A stretch of DNA of 64,000 nucleotides from Microbispora hainanensis (GTDB lineage Bacteria > Actinomycetota > Actinomycetes > Streptosporangiales > Streptosporangiaceae): contig NZ_CP108086.1 in the NCBI RefSeq assembly GCF_036186745.1, positions 2,294,001-2,358,000 on the forward strand, read 5' to 3'. The notes beneath the pieces are model-generated. The model was not told the origin of the DNA and did no database searches. It saw nothing but the letters and a program-made list of their open reading frames with translations. The translations under genes were made by a program, and so were the position numbers. Positions 34,464 through 45,124 of this stretch are shown one piece after another (the first letter of the stretch is position 1; the number at the start of each line of letters is the position of its first letter).

Positions 34464-35144
34464 TCAGCGCATGAAGAGTTTGAAGATGGCTCCCACCTTC
34501 ATGGCGGCACGGTCGGCGTCCCCGTCCGCGATCGCCTGGACCAGCTCGCGGTGGTGGCGGTGCGCCGCGGCCTCGTCCTCGTTCTTCTCGTCGCGCATGT
34601 GGGCGGCGAAGATGTCGAGCATGCTGGCGTACAGCTTGACGTAGAGAGGGTTGTGCGTCGCCGCCACGATCGCCCGGTGCAGGGCGAGGTCCGCGCTCGC
34701 GCGCAGGTCGGGGTCGTCGGACGACCAGCTCGCTTCCCGGCGGTCGCACAGCTCGCGGAGCAGTTCGACGTCGGCGTCCGAGCGGTTCATCGCGGCCAGT
34801 GACGCTGCTGCGCTGTCCAGGGCAAGGCGGAGTTCCAGGTAGTGGCGACGGGTGCCGCCGCCGAGCTGACGTTCGAGAGTGCCCGTCAGCTCCGAAGTGG
34901 AGATGACGAAGGTGCCGCGGCCCTGCTCACGGCGTAGCAGACCCGCGTGCACCAGCGACTGCACCGCCTCGCGCACGGTGTTCCGGCCGATCCCGAACTG
35001 TGCCACCAGTGCGGCCTCGGACGGTATCCGCTCACCGACCGGCCAGCGTCCGGAGGTCACCTCCTCGCGGAAGCGCTCGGCGGCCTGGTCGATAAGACCC
35101 ACTCGACGCACCGGCTGTCGCGTGTCAGACTCTTCGTGGGTCAT
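34464..35144 (-). CDS. FadR-subfamily GntR regulator
   Basis: 226 residues. N-terminal wHTH (VGERIPSEAALVAQFGIGRN, TVREAVQSLVHAGLLRREQG) and an all-helical FCD effector domain with metal-type histidines (ADLALHRAIVAATHN, HHRELVQAIADGD). Divergent from an MFS permease gene 42 bp away. A direct repeat ATCCCATaATCCCATcAT (35143-35160) overlaps its start and may be part of the control site. It probably represses the permease. Confidence 0.9.
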   Translation of the reverse strand: MTHEESDTRQPVRRVGLIDQAAERFREEVTSGRWPVGERIPSEAALVAQFGIGRNTVREAVQSLVHAGLLRREQGRGTFVISTSELTGTLERQLGGGTRRHYLELRLALDSAAASLAAMNRSDADVELLRELCDRREASWSSDDPDLRASADLALHRAIVAATHNPLYVKLYASMLDIFAAHMRDEKNEDEAAAHRHHRELVQAIADGDADRAAMKVGAIFKLFMR

Positions 35145-35186
35145 CCCATAATCCCATCATCTGCTGACCTTACACTGGAGTATAAC

Positions 35187-36449
35187 GTGACAGCGCTCTC
35201 CTCGTCGCTCGTTCCGTTACGCCGTGGGCGTCTGACCCTGTGGGCCTGGGTCGCCATCGCCCTGACAGCGGTCAACCTGCGAACGGCCGTGACCGGGTTC
35301 ACTCCGCTCCTGGAAATCATCGGATCCGATCTCGGCTTCGGGGTGGCGCTGTCGGGCCTGCTCGGCACGGTGCCTGCGGCGTCCTTCGGCATCTTCGGGT
35401 TTCTCGCCCCGGCGGTGACGAGGAGGTTCGGACTCGAGCGCACGGCCACTGTGGCGCTGGGCCTGACGGCCCTGTCGCTCCTGACGCGCGCCTTCTCGCC
35501 GGCGCCCTCGCTGCTGCTGCTTTCGACCGTGCTGGCACTGGCCGGAATCGGAGCCGCGAACGTCGTGATCGTTCCGCTGGTCAAGGCATGGTTCGCCGAC
35601 CGGGTGGCGCTGGGAACCTCGCTCTACCTGATCCTCCTGCAGGCCGGTCAGTTCACCGCCCCGCTCCTCGCGGTTCCGATAGCGGAAGCGGCGACGTGGC
35701 GGCTCTCGGTGGGCATCTGGGCGGGACCGGCCGCGGTGGCCTGTGTGGTCTGGCTCGTCCTGGCGCTCAGGCTGCCCGCCGATCACCACGCGCCCGCGGC
35801 CGTGACGGCTGCCGATGCGCGACCGAGGATCAGCCGGTCATCGACGGCCTGGGGCCTGGTGATCCTCTTCGCGATGATGTCGCTGTCCAACTACGCGATC
35901 ATCACCTGGGTTCCGGCCGTGCTCACCGACGCGGGAGGCAGCGCGGCCCTGGGCGGAACCATGGTCGCGCTCTACTCGGCGTGGGGCATGCTCGCGGCCT
36001 TGGTCGTTCCCCACCTGGCCACGCGCATGACGAACCCGTTCGTCGTGGTCGTCGGGTGCGCGGTCTTCCTGGTGGCGGGATACCTGGGCCTGCTCCTGTC
36101 CCCGCTCGGCGGCACGCTGGTATGGGTGTGCGCGCTGGGGATCGGGGTGAGCACCTTCCCGCTCTGCATGACCCTCATCAACCGCCGGACCAGGAGCCCG
36201 CAGACGGCCTCCGCCGTGTCGGGCTTCGTTCAGGGCATCGGTTATGGACTGGCGTGCGTCGGCCCGATCGGTCTGGGCCTGCTGCGCGAGGCGACCGGAT
36301 CGTGGTCGGTCCCGCTCGTGGTGCTCGCCGCGACCGCCGTCCCCGGGGCGATCGCCGGCTGGTTCGCCTGCCGTCCTCGCTTCGTGGAGGACGACGCGCC
36401 GCAGCCGGCGAAGCCCGACGCCGAACAGCAGCCGCTCGAACGGGGTTAG
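35187..36449 (+). CDS. MFS transporter, CynX/NimT-like
   Basis: 420 residues from GTG at 35187. Twelve hydrophobic segments are apparent. The first contains LWAWVAIALTAVNLRTAVTG, the N-x-R-T-A-V-T signature seen in the cyanate/2-nitroimidazole permease (CynX/NimT) group. It has no ATP motif. Regulated, by position, by the divergent FadR-type gene. The substrate is not inferable. Confidence 0.88.
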   Translation: MTALSSSLVPLRRGRLTLWAWVAIALTAVNLRTAVTGFTPLLEIIGSDLGFGVALSGLLGTVPAASFGIFGFLAPAVTRRFGLERTATVALGLTALSLLTRAFSPAPSLLLLSTVLALAGIGAANVVIVPLVKAWFADRVALGTSLYLILLQAGQFTAPLLAVPIAEAATWRLSVGIWAGPAAVACVVWLVLALRLPADHHAPAAVTAADARPRISRSSTAWGLVILFAMMSLSNYAIITWVPAVLTDAGGSAALGGTMVALYSAWGMLAALVVPHLATRMTNPFVVVVGCAVFLVAGYLGLLLSPLGGTLVWVCALGIGVSTFPLCMTLINRRTRSPQTASAVSGFVQGIGYGLACVGPIGLGLLREATGSWSVPLVVLAATAVPGAIAGWFACRPRFVEDDAPQPAKPDAEQQPLERG

Positions 36450-36475
36450 TCGCAGCGGCCGAGGCACGGCCGGAG

Positions 36476-36515
36476 TGGCCTGCGGTGCGGGGTGGGGGGT
36501 ACGCACCGCAGGCCA
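36476..36515. terminator. Long hairpin between convergent genes
   Basis: Perfect 14-bp stem TGGCCTGCGGTGCG (36476-36489) and CGCACCGCAGGCCA (36502-36515), 12-nt loop, between the MFS stop and the convergent hydrolase stop. Confidence 0.82.
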
Positions 36516-36525
36516 CGGACGCGGG

Positions 36526-38360
<1,835 letters not shown>

Positions 38361-39407
38361 TCAGCCGTTGCCGCCGAAGCCGTCTCCGCCGATGCCGTCT
38401 CCGCCGAAGCCGTCCCCGCTGACAGAGGCCGCGACCTCCGACGCCTCGAAGTGGGTGATCCATGACGCGGCGTCCGGCCAGTATGGTGTCGCGACCTCGA
38501 TGAGCCGCGCCTCGGCGAGCGAGCCCAGAGCGGAGTGGATCTCCAGCATGAGTTCCCTGGCCGCCTGGCGTGGCCACGGTGCCGGCAGGAGGTGCTCGGG
38601 GAGGTCAGGGTCGATGTCCGGGAACTTCCGCCAGGAGTCCATGACGGAGGTCCGGGCCACCAGCGCCCGGGTCGCGTCGACATCCCCGTTGCGGACGGCC
38701 ACCCGCAGGTCCGAATACCGCGCGATGAAAGCCTCGTAGGCCGAGGCGAGGCCGGCCAGATCGTACGCGGCGGCCGGGCCGTGCGGGCCGGTCTCCTCGG
38801 CGAACCGCGTGATCATCACCGACCATCGAGCGCCGTCGACGTCGTCGAGGATGTCGCGCAGCGCCTGACTCACCGGGGCCGGGTCGGATCCCGGCCGGAT
38901 CCACACGCTGTCGTACAGCCGTGCGAAACCCAGCGCGCCCAGAGCCTTGCGGACCGCGTGCCGAGGGGCCTGCCCGGTCTGTGCCTGCCCTGATTGTGCC
39001 TGCCCGGATTGTGTCTGCCCGGATTGTGGCTGCGCTGATTGGGGGATCGAGAAGGAGACCGTCACCCACTCGCCGGTCCATTGCCGCGGGCGAGCGCCGA
39101 AGCTCAGGAAATGATCCATCCTGGCACGATGCCTGGCGATCGCCTGAGGAGTGAGGTGATAGACGGGCGGCCGCCCGGAACCCCGTACGGCGATCAATCC
39201 CCGCTTGGTCAGCCGGGACAGCGCGGCCCGCGCGCTGGGCTCGCTGATGCCGAACTCCCTGAGTATCGCGACCACCGCCATCGAGGGAAGGCTCGCGTCG
39301 TCGGAGTCGAGGTACTCGCCGAGCAGGGTCGTCAGCAGGTGCTGCGGGTTGGGGCCGACCTGCGCGCGTGGGGCTCCGGCATCGCCGCGAGGTGCGTGGT
39401 CACTCAC
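38361..39407 (-). CDS. PaaX-like winged-helix regulator with repeat insertions
   Basis: 348 residues from GTG at 39407. N-terminal winged helix (LLTTLLGEYLDSDD, FGISEPSARAALSRLTKRGL, IAVRGSGRPPVYHLT) and the PaaX central and C-terminal domains (WTGEWVTVSFSIP, ARWSVMITRFAEE, WPRQAARELMLEIHSAL). Two repeat tracts interrupt it: a Q/S/G-rich five-unit insert after the FSIP strand (38968-39042), and a GGDGFGGDGI-type tail at the C-terminus (38364-38423). PaaX proteins are acyl-CoA-responsive repressors; it is divergent from the sugar ABC operon. Confidence 0.82.
   Translation of the reverse strand: MSDHAPRGDAGAPRAQVGPNPQHLLTTLLGEYLDSDDASLPSMAVVAILREFGISEPSARAALSRLTKRGLIAVRGSGRPPVYHLTPQAIARHRARMDHFLSFGARPRQWTGEWVTVSFSIPQSAQPQSGQTQSGQAQSGQAQTGQAPRHAVRKALGALGFARLYDSVWIRPGSDPAPVSQALRDILDDVDGARWSVMITRFAEETGPHGPAAAYDLAGLASAYEAFIARYSDLRVAVRNGDVDATRALVARTSVMDSWRKFPDIDPDLPEHLLPAPWPRQAARELMLEIHSALGSLAEARLIEVATPYWPDAASWITHFEASEVAASVSGDGFGGDGIGGDGFGGNG
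38364..38423. repeat. 15-bp tandem repeats encoding the regulator's C-terminal tail
   Basis: About four 15-bp units of the form GCCGAAGCCGTCTCC, encoding G-D-G-x-G repeats at the C-terminus of the PaaX-like protein. Confidence 0.8.
38968..39042. repeat. Five 15-bp tandem repeats inside the PaaX-like gene
   Basis: Five consecutive 15-bp units (GCCTGCCCGGATTGT consensus) that encode the repeated pentapeptide QSGQ(A/T), inserted after the first strand of the central domain. Confidence 0.85.
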
Positions 39408-39865
39408 GCCATCAGCTTGCCTCACGACGACGCCCCTGCCGTACGGGTACGTGATCGCGGGGCGGCTCGGTCCCCAGGTGGAGGGCGATCCGACGGCCGA
39501 GCCGCCGGTGCCCTGCGCCGTACAGGGCGAGCCCGAAAACATAAAGCCGCCGGGCCGATTGTTTCAGGAACATTGCCCGGAAAATCTTGACGCTCCGGTT
39601 GGCAGCAGCCTAGTGTCCTGGATCAACGATCCGCATGACAACTCCGAAAGTTTCATACTCAAGGGTGATGTCAGAGGGCTTGTAACCGAAAGACCAGGTC
39701 GGCATGGCGGTGCCGAACCTGTCGGGCACGTGCGAACCGAAGCCTGAAGCGGCACGGCGCCGTCACCGTTCTGCACGCGTAGGAGGTGTCCGGCGAGCGC
39801 AGCGCACTCCCGCTGCCGGGCCGCGCATCACATCCCTGACCACCAGCAAGCGAAAAGAGGTCGCC
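39408..39865. other. Upstream region of the sugar ABC operon
   Basis: 458 bp without a supported gene between the divergent regulator and the binding-protein gene. It contains a LacI-type palindrome GAAAGTTTC at 39646-39654 and a comparatively A+T-rich stretch around 39640-39690, probably the promoter. Confidence 0.5.
39646..39654. promoter_or_regulatory. LacI-type operator core GAAAGTTTC
   Basis: The 9-bp palindromic core, in context CCGAAAGTTTCAT, resembles sites bound by actinomycete LacI regulators of plant-polysaccharide sugar operons. It is about 210 bp before the binding-protein start. No LacI gene is in the window. Confidence 0.5.
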
Positions 39866-41143
39866 GTGAAGCTCCGCAAAGTCTCAGCGGTCGCGCTCGC
39901 CGCTACCGCGGCCCTCAGCATGGCAGCGTGCTCAGGCTCGTCGTCCGAGACTTCCTCCGGCGGGTCGGACAGCAAGTCGTTCGAGTTCTGGTCGTTCACC
40001 GGGATCAACGCGAAGGGGTCCGCCGAGGAGTACAAGAAGATCAGGCCGGACGTCGAGATCAAGCTGACGGAGGTGGGGAACGCGCAGGAGACGGCGCAGG
40101 CGCTCACCACCGCACTCGCCGGCGGCAAAGTGCCCGACCTGGTGCTGATCCAGGGCGACGACCTGCCCAAGTTCGTCCAGCAGCCGCAGAACTTCGTCGA
40201 CCTGCGCACGATGGGCGCCGACAAGATCAAGGGCGACTACCTCGACTGGGTGATCAGCCAGTCCACGACCAAGGACGGCGCGATCATCGGCATCCCGACC
40301 GACGTCGGCGGCATGGCCATCGCCTACCGGGCCGACCTGTTCAAGGAAGCCGGGCTGCCGACGGACCGCGAGGAGGTCGGCAAGCTCTGGCCCACCTGGG
40401 ACGCCTTCATCGAGACCGGCAAGAAGTACACGGCGGCCACCGGCAAGGCGTTCATCGACAACGCCGGCGGGAGCATCTACTCGCAGGTGGTCAACCAGGG
40501 GGATCAGAAGTACTACGACCCCGCGGGCAACCTGGTGTACGAACAGAGCCCCCAGGCCAAGACCGCCTTCGATCTGGCGCTCAAGGCAGTGGCCGCCGGG
40601 ATCACCGCCAAGCAGAGCACGTTCACCGAAGGCTGGAGCGCCGCGATGAAGAGGGGGGACTTCGCCGTCGTGTCGGCACCGGTCTGGTTGCTCGGCTCCA
40701 TCCGCGACAACGCCCCCGACACCGCGGGCAAGTGGGACATCGCCACGATCCCCGGCGGCTCGGGCAACTGGGGCGGCAGCTTCCTCGCCATTCCCAAGGG
40801 CGCCAAGAACCCGCAGGCCGCCTGGGACTACATCGCCGCCACGCAGTCGCCGCAGGGCCAGCTCGATCACTTCGCTCAGGCCAGGTCACTGCCCTCGACC
40901 CCGTCGGTCTACCAGGACCCGAAGCTCACCTCGGTCAAGGACCCGTTCTTCTCCGGCGCGCCCATCGGCACGATCTACACCAACTCGCTGCTCGGCCTGA
41001 AGCCGTTCGTCATCGGGCCGGACAGCACCACGATCGGCATCGAGTTCACGAACGCCATCGCCAACGTCGAGCAGGGCAAGGGTGATCCCGCGAAGGCGTG
41101 GGACGCGGCGGTGACCAATATCAAGAACGCGATCGGCGGCTAG
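39866..41143 (+). CDS. Extracellular sugar-binding lipoprotein of an ABC importer
   Basis: 425 residues from GTG at 39866, just after AAAAGAGG. Signal peptide MKLRKVSAVALAATAALSMA with a lipobox LSMAAC, so it is a membrane-tethered lipoprotein. The body fits family-1 solute-binding proteins (FEFWSFTGINAKGSAEEYKK near the N-terminus, AAWDYIAATQSPQGQLDHFA near the end). Two permease genes follow; a very long hairpin in the intervening gap may set the ratio. Oligosaccharide uptake is inferred from the family. Confidence 0.92.
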   Translation: MKLRKVSAVALAATAALSMAACSGSSSETSSGGSDSKSFEFWSFTGINAKGSAEEYKKIRPDVEIKLTEVGNAQETAQALTTALAGGKVPDLVLIQGDDLPKFVQQPQNFVDLRTMGADKIKGDYLDWVISQSTTKDGAIIGIPTDVGGMAIAYRADLFKEAGLPTDREEVGKLWPTWDAFIETGKKYTAATGKAFIDNAGGSIYSQVVNQGDQKYYDPAGNLVYEQSPQAKTAFDLALKAVAAGITAKQSTFTEGWSAAMKRGDFAVVSAPVWLLGSIRDNAPDTAGKWDIATIPGGSGNWGGSFLAIPKGAKNPQAAWDYIAATQSPQGQLDHFAQARSLPSTPSVYQDPKLTSVKDPFFSGAPIGTIYTNSLLGLKPFVIGPDSTTIGIEFTNAIANVEQGKGDPAKAWDAAVTNIKNAIGG

Positions 41144-41172
41144 GGAGATCACGACCCAGGACCTTTCGCATA

Positions 41173-41214
41173 CGCCGCCGGCGCGGGCCGTCCCCCCGGC
41201 CCGCGCCGGCGGCG
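41173..41214 (+). terminator. Intercistronic 18-bp hairpin
   Basis: Perfect stem CGCCGCCGGCGCGGGCCG (41173-41190) with 41197-41214 around a 6-nt loop, between the binding-protein stop and the first permease start. It could be an attenuator and/or mRNA stabiliser giving excess binding protein. Confidence 0.85.
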
Positions 41215-41229
41215 AGGAAGTGAGCAACC

Positions 41230-42186
41230 GTGACGACGAGCATCAGTGCCACCGAGGTGGGCCTGCCCCCGGCCCCGCCGGAGGAGACGGCGCGGCGTCG
41301 TTTCACCGAGATCGTCGCCCCCTACGCCTACATCGCCCCGTTCTTCGTGCTCTTCGCGGTGTTCGGCCTCATCCCGCTGCTGTTCACCTTCTACGTGGCG
41401 CTGTTCGACTGGAACCCGATCGGCGAGCACGTGTTCGTCGGCCTGGACAACTTCAGCCGGCTGGCCGGGGACGTGCGGTTCTGGAACGCGGCGCGCAACA
41501 CCGTGAGCATCTGGCTGCTGTCCACCGTGCCGCAGTTGCTGATCGCGCTGGTGCTCGCGCACCTGCTCAACCACGTACGGCTGCGCCTGGCTCTGTTCTT
41601 CCGCATGACGATGCTCGTGCCGTACATCACCTCGGTGGCCGCCACCGCCATCGTGTTCGCCCAGATGTTCGACCGTGACTACGGGTTGCTGAACTGGCTG
41701 CTCGGCCTGATGGGCTTCGAGCACATCGACTTCACCCAGTCGGTGGTGGGGAGCCATGTGCTGATCGCCGTCATGGTGACGTGGCGGTGGTTCGGCTACA
41801 CGGCGCTGCTCTATCTGGCCTCCCTGCAGGCCGTTCCCCGGGCGATCTACGAGGCGGCCGCCGTCGACGGAGCGGGAGGCGTGCGGCAGTTCCGGCACAT
41901 CTCCCTCCCCGCGTTGCGCCCGGTCATCGTGTTCACGATCGTGACCTCGACGATCGGCGGGCTGCAGATCTTCACCGAGGCCCTGCTCATCAACCGCGGC
42001 GCGCCCAACACCTGCGGGCCGATCCGCCAGTGCCAGACGCTCACGCTCTTCCTGTTCGAGCAGGGGTTCACCCAGTTCAAGTTCGGCTACGCCGCGGCGA
42101 TCGGCGTGGCGCTTTTCGTGATGGTCGTCGCGCTCGCCGGCCTCAACTACTTCCTGTCCACCCGGATCCGCCCGGTCAAGGGCTGA
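41230..42186 (+). CDS. Sugar ABC transporter permease (MalF/UgpA type)
   Basis: 318 residues from GTG at 41230. Six predicted helices (VLFAVFGLIPLLFTFYVALF first) and the EAA loop EAAAVDGAGGVRQFRHISLP that docks the ATPase. The N-terminal ~20 residues are an extra Pro/Ala-rich cytoplasmic tail. It partners the second permease 10 bp downstream. No ATP-binding gene is present in the cluster, so a shared MsiK-type ATPase encoded elsewhere is expected, as in Streptomyces. Confidence 0.94.
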   Translation: MTTSISATEVGLPPAPPEETARRRFTEIVAPYAYIAPFFVLFAVFGLIPLLFTFYVALFDWNPIGEHVFVGLDNFSRLAGDVRFWNAARNTVSIWLLSTVPQLLIALVLAHLLNHVRLRLALFFRMTMLVPYITSVAATAIVFAQMFDRDYGLLNWLLGLMGFEHIDFTQSVVGSHVLIAVMVTWRWFGYTALLYLASLQAVPRAIYEAAAVDGAGGVRQFRHISLPALRPVIVFTIVTSTIGGLQIFTEALLINRGAPNTCGPIRQCQTLTLFLFEQGFTQFKFGYAAAIGVALFVMVVALAGLNYFLSTRIRPVKG

Positions 42187-42196
42187 GGGGGCGATC

Positions 42197-43039
42197 ATGC
42201 GCACGACGAGGCCGCGCTCGGGTGATCGGGTCCGATGGTGGGTCTACGCGCTGCTGGCGCTCGCCGCCTTCGCCTGCCTGTTCCCCCTGTACTGGATGTT
42301 CATCGTCGCCACCACCGACACCGCGACGGCGATCAAGCTGCCGCCCGAGATCGTGCCGGGCGGCAACTTCTTCCACCTCGCCGGGCTGGTGTTCTCGACC
42401 GTGCCGTTCGTCCGGTCGATCGTCAACAGCCTGATCGTGGCCGGGTCGATCGGCGTGGGCCAGGCGGTGCTGTGCGCGCTGGCGGGCTTCGCGTTCGCCA
42501 AGATGCGCTTCCGCGGCCGCAACGCGCTGTTCCTGTTCGTCGTCCTGACGATGACCGTGCCGACCCAGCTCGCCATCGTCCCCCAGTACATGATCATCTC
42601 GTCGCTGGGCTGGGTTGACACGCTCCAGGCGCTGATCGTCCCCGGGCTGGCCAACGCCTTCGGCATCTTCTGGATGCGCCAGCACATCGCGTCCGCGATC
42701 AGTGACGAGATCCTTCAGGCGGCCCGCATCGACGGGGCTTCGACCTGGCAGGTCTTCTGGCGCGTCGCGTTCCCGCTGGTGCGTCCCGCCGCCTTCGTGC
42801 TCGGTCTGCTGGGCTTCGTCACCGCGTGGAACGACTTCCTGTGGCCGTTCGTGGTGCTGAAGTCGCCGGAGATGTACACCGTCCAGATCGCGATCAAGGC
42901 GCTGCAGAACAGCTTCAACATCGACCTCGGCCTCGCCATGTCCGGGTCGTTCCTCGCCACCCTCCCGCTGCTCGTCCTGTTCGTCTTCGTCGGGCGGCGC
43001 ATGGTGGCCGGGATCATGAACGGCGCCTTCAAGGGCTGA
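42197..43039 (+). CDS. Sugar ABC transporter permease (MalG/UgpE type)
   Basis: 280 residues from ATG at 42197. Six helices beginning VYALLALAAFACLFPLYWMF. EAA motif QAARIDGASTWQVFWRVAFP, followed by LVRPAAFVLG. Third gene of the importer operon. The 216-bp stretch after it contains no gene until the aminotransferase. Confidence 0.94.
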   Translation: MRTTRPRSGDRVRWWVYALLALAAFACLFPLYWMFIVATTDTATAIKLPPEIVPGGNFFHLAGLVFSTVPFVRSIVNSLIVAGSIGVGQAVLCALAGFAFAKMRFRGRNALFLFVVLTMTVPTQLAIVPQYMIISSLGWVDTLQALIVPGLANAFGIFWMRQHIASAISDEILQAARIDGASTWQVFWRVAFPLVRPAAFVLGLLGFVTAWNDFLWPFVVLKSPEMYTVQIAIKALQNSFNIDLGLAMSGSFLATLPLLVLFVFVGRRMVAGIMNGAFKG

Positions 43040-43255
43040 GCCTGTCGTCAGGTCACCCCTCGCGCTGTTTCCGAACGGCGAGGCGGACAGGCCGTTCTCG
43101 CGATGCCGACGTCTCCCGGCCTGCCCGTACGGCTGCGGGCCGCATAGGCCGGGTAGCGGAAGCTCGATCGATGTGAGGCGCTAACGTCGCTCCGTGGCCG
43201 GACATCTCGCGCGGTTGTCCGCAGTCCACGCCATTTCGTACGTCTGGAGCGATGT

Positions 43256-44056
43256 ATGCCCTATGTTGCGCAACGTAATGGCCGGGAGGCGAGCGCCGAG
43301 GACCTGGCTCCCCTCGCCTTCTGGGGCTATGCGCACTTCACCGCCATGCAGGTGCGTGGAGGCCGGGTCCGGGGGCTCGACCTCCATCTGGAGCGGCTGC
43401 GATCCGCCTCCGAGGAACTGTTCGGCCGGGCGATGCCCGATGATCGCGTCCGGGCCTGCCTGCGGGCGGCGGTGCAGGCCGGTCCGGACGACCTTTCGCT
43501 GACGGCCACCATGTATCCCCCGCCGGGCGAGTTCCCGGTGACCCGGGCTCATGGGGAGCCCGAGCTGCTGGTGCGTACCGGACCGGCCGCGTCCCCGCCG
43601 CACGGGCCGCTCGCGCTGGCGGTGGTCGAGTACGAACGGGTCCGCCCGGCCGTGAAGCACGTCGGCGAGATGGCCAAGACGTACTTTCCGCGTCAGGCCG
43701 TCCGGCAGGGCTTCGACGACGTCGCGTTCGCCGACCGCCGGGGCCGGCTCAGCGAGGGGTCGATCTGGAATCTGGCCTTCTGGGACGGCGCCGCGGTCGT
43801 GTGGCCCGAGGCCGAGATGCTGATCGGCACCACGATGGGGATCGTCCGCAGGCAACTGGACCGCCTGGGCGTGCCCCAGCGCGTACAGGAGATCACGCTC
43901 GCGGACCTGCCGGCTCTGCAGGGGGCCGTGGTGATGAACTCGTGGACCCCGGGAGTGCCGGTGCACCGGATCGACTCCGTGTCCGTGCCCGAGGCGCCGT
44001 CGTTCGTACGGATGCTGCACCAGGCCTACGAGGCCGAACCGCTCACCTCTCTATAG
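43256..44056 (+). CDS. Class IV aminotransferase-family protein
   Basis: 266 residues. Fold-type IV PLP enzyme: LDLHLERLRSASEELFGR at the N-terminus, the presumed PLP lysine in VGEMAKTYFPRQAV, and GRLSEGSIWNLAFWDG in place of the usual E-x-x-x-x-N motif (E..SIWN retained). It could be a branched-chain/D-amino-acid aminotransferase or an aminodeoxychorismate lyase relative. No pathway context, so the substrate is unknown. A hairpin terminates it at 44086-44107. Confidence 0.85.
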   Translation: MPYVAQRNGREASAEDLAPLAFWGYAHFTAMQVRGGRVRGLDLHLERLRSASEELFGRAMPDDRVRACLRAAVQAGPDDLSLTATMYPPPGEFPVTRAHGEPELLVRTGPAASPPHGPLALAVVEYERVRPAVKHVGEMAKTYFPRQAVRQGFDDVAFADRRGRLSEGSIWNLAFWDGAAVVWPEAEMLIGTTMGIVRRQLDRLGVPQRVQEITLADLPALQGAVVMNSWTPGVPVHRIDSVSVPEAPSFVRMLHQAYEAEPLTSL

Positions 44057-44085
44057 GAAGCCCTCGCGGGCTCAGCCGGCGGTAT

Positions 44086-44107
44086 CCACCGGCCGAGCGG
44101 CCGGTGG
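44086..44107 (+). terminator. Hairpin after the aminotransferase gene
   Basis: Perfect 9-bp stem CCACCGGCC (44086-44094) and GGCCGGTGG (44099-44107), 4-nt loop, 30 bp after the stop codon. Confidence 0.75.
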
Positions 44108-44231
44108 GTGCGATCAGGCCGCTGTCGGACCAGAAGCGATCTGGCCTACGGTTCACAGCTCTGTTCCGTCAGTCACACCACGAGCCCGCACCTTCGAGCG
44201 CTCGAAACTCAAGCCGGACGACGTACGCGGC

Positions 44232-45110
44232 TCAGTCGCGCGCGAATTCGAGGATCGCGCCGGCGAACTCCCGGGGCTGTTCGAGATGGCCCATGTGCCC
44301 GCTGTTCTCGAGCACCTTCAGGCGGGAACCCGTGATGATCTCGTGGGCGAGGCGTGCCCAGCGCGTGCCGCCGAAGAAGTCGTGGACACCGGCGATGATC
44401 AGCGTGGGGACGTCGAGCGAGCGGAGCTCGTCCCGTACGTCGAACGGCGCGGGCTCCTCGCCGCGCATCGGGTCGATCCAGGCGTTCAGGCCGGCGCGCA
44501 GCGGCTCCAGGTCCTGCTCGTTCGCCCAGTAGTCGCCGAAGTACAGCGGGAGGATCTCCTTCAGGGACGTGGTGTACGCCTCGTCGTCCTGGGCCGCCAG
44601 CGCGCGCTGGAACGCGGCCGGGAGCTCACCGGCCGCGGGCCGGTGCGGGAGACGCTGCGGAAACCTGCCGATGTTCTCCATCGCGTCGGCCCAGAACTCC
44701 TCTCCCGTGACCGGCGAGGTGCCGTAGAGGATCGCCCCGGCGACACGATCTGGGTGATCGAGCGCGTAGCGCTGGACGACGAATCCGCCGTGCGAGTGAC
44801 CGAGCAGGTAGACCTTGGGCGCGGCCAGGTGCTCGACCACGCCATGGACGAACCGGGCGTAGGTGTCGATCCGGTAGTCACGGATGTCGTCGAGGCGGCC
44901 GGACGACCCGGTGCCGATCGGCTCCAGATAGACCATGGTCAGGTGCTCTTCCAGGGCCGGCATCCGCAGGTACTCCCAGGCGATGCCGGGGCCGCCCGAA
45001 TGCACCAGGCACACCGGGCCGGTGCCCGCGATGTGGAAGACCTGCCGTGTGCCCTCGATGGTGATCTCATGCCTGCCCTGCGCGAGGGAGCGGGAGATGG
45101 TGGAGCTCAT
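44232..45110 (-). CDS. Alpha/beta-fold hydrolase (proline iminopeptidase-like)
   Basis: 292 residues from ATG at 45110. The oxyanion segment VHSGGPGIAWEYLRMPALEE resembles the HGGPG motif of proline iminopeptidases. The nucleophile elbow is LLGHSHGGFVVQRY and the catalytic His is in NSGHMGHLEQP; the Asp is probably in AGVHDFFGG. Cytosolic hydrolase of an amide or ester. It is 14 bp downstream of, and co-transcribed with, the DUF1330 gene. Confidence 0.88.
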   Translation of the reverse strand: MSSTISRSLAQGRHEITIEGTRQVFHIAGTGPVCLVHSGGPGIAWEYLRMPALEEHLTMVYLEPIGTGSSGRLDDIRDYRIDTYARFVHGVVEHLAAPKVYLLGHSHGGFVVQRYALDHPDRVAGAILYGTSPVTGEEFWADAMENIGRFPQRLPHRPAAGELPAAFQRALAAQDDEAYTTSLKEILPLYFGDYWANEQDLEPLRAGLNAWIDPMRGEEPAPFDVRDELRSLDVPTLIIAGVHDFFGGTRWARLAHEIITGSRLKVLENSGHMGHLEQPREFAGAILEFARD

Positions 45111-45124
45111 TCGTCATCCCCCGC

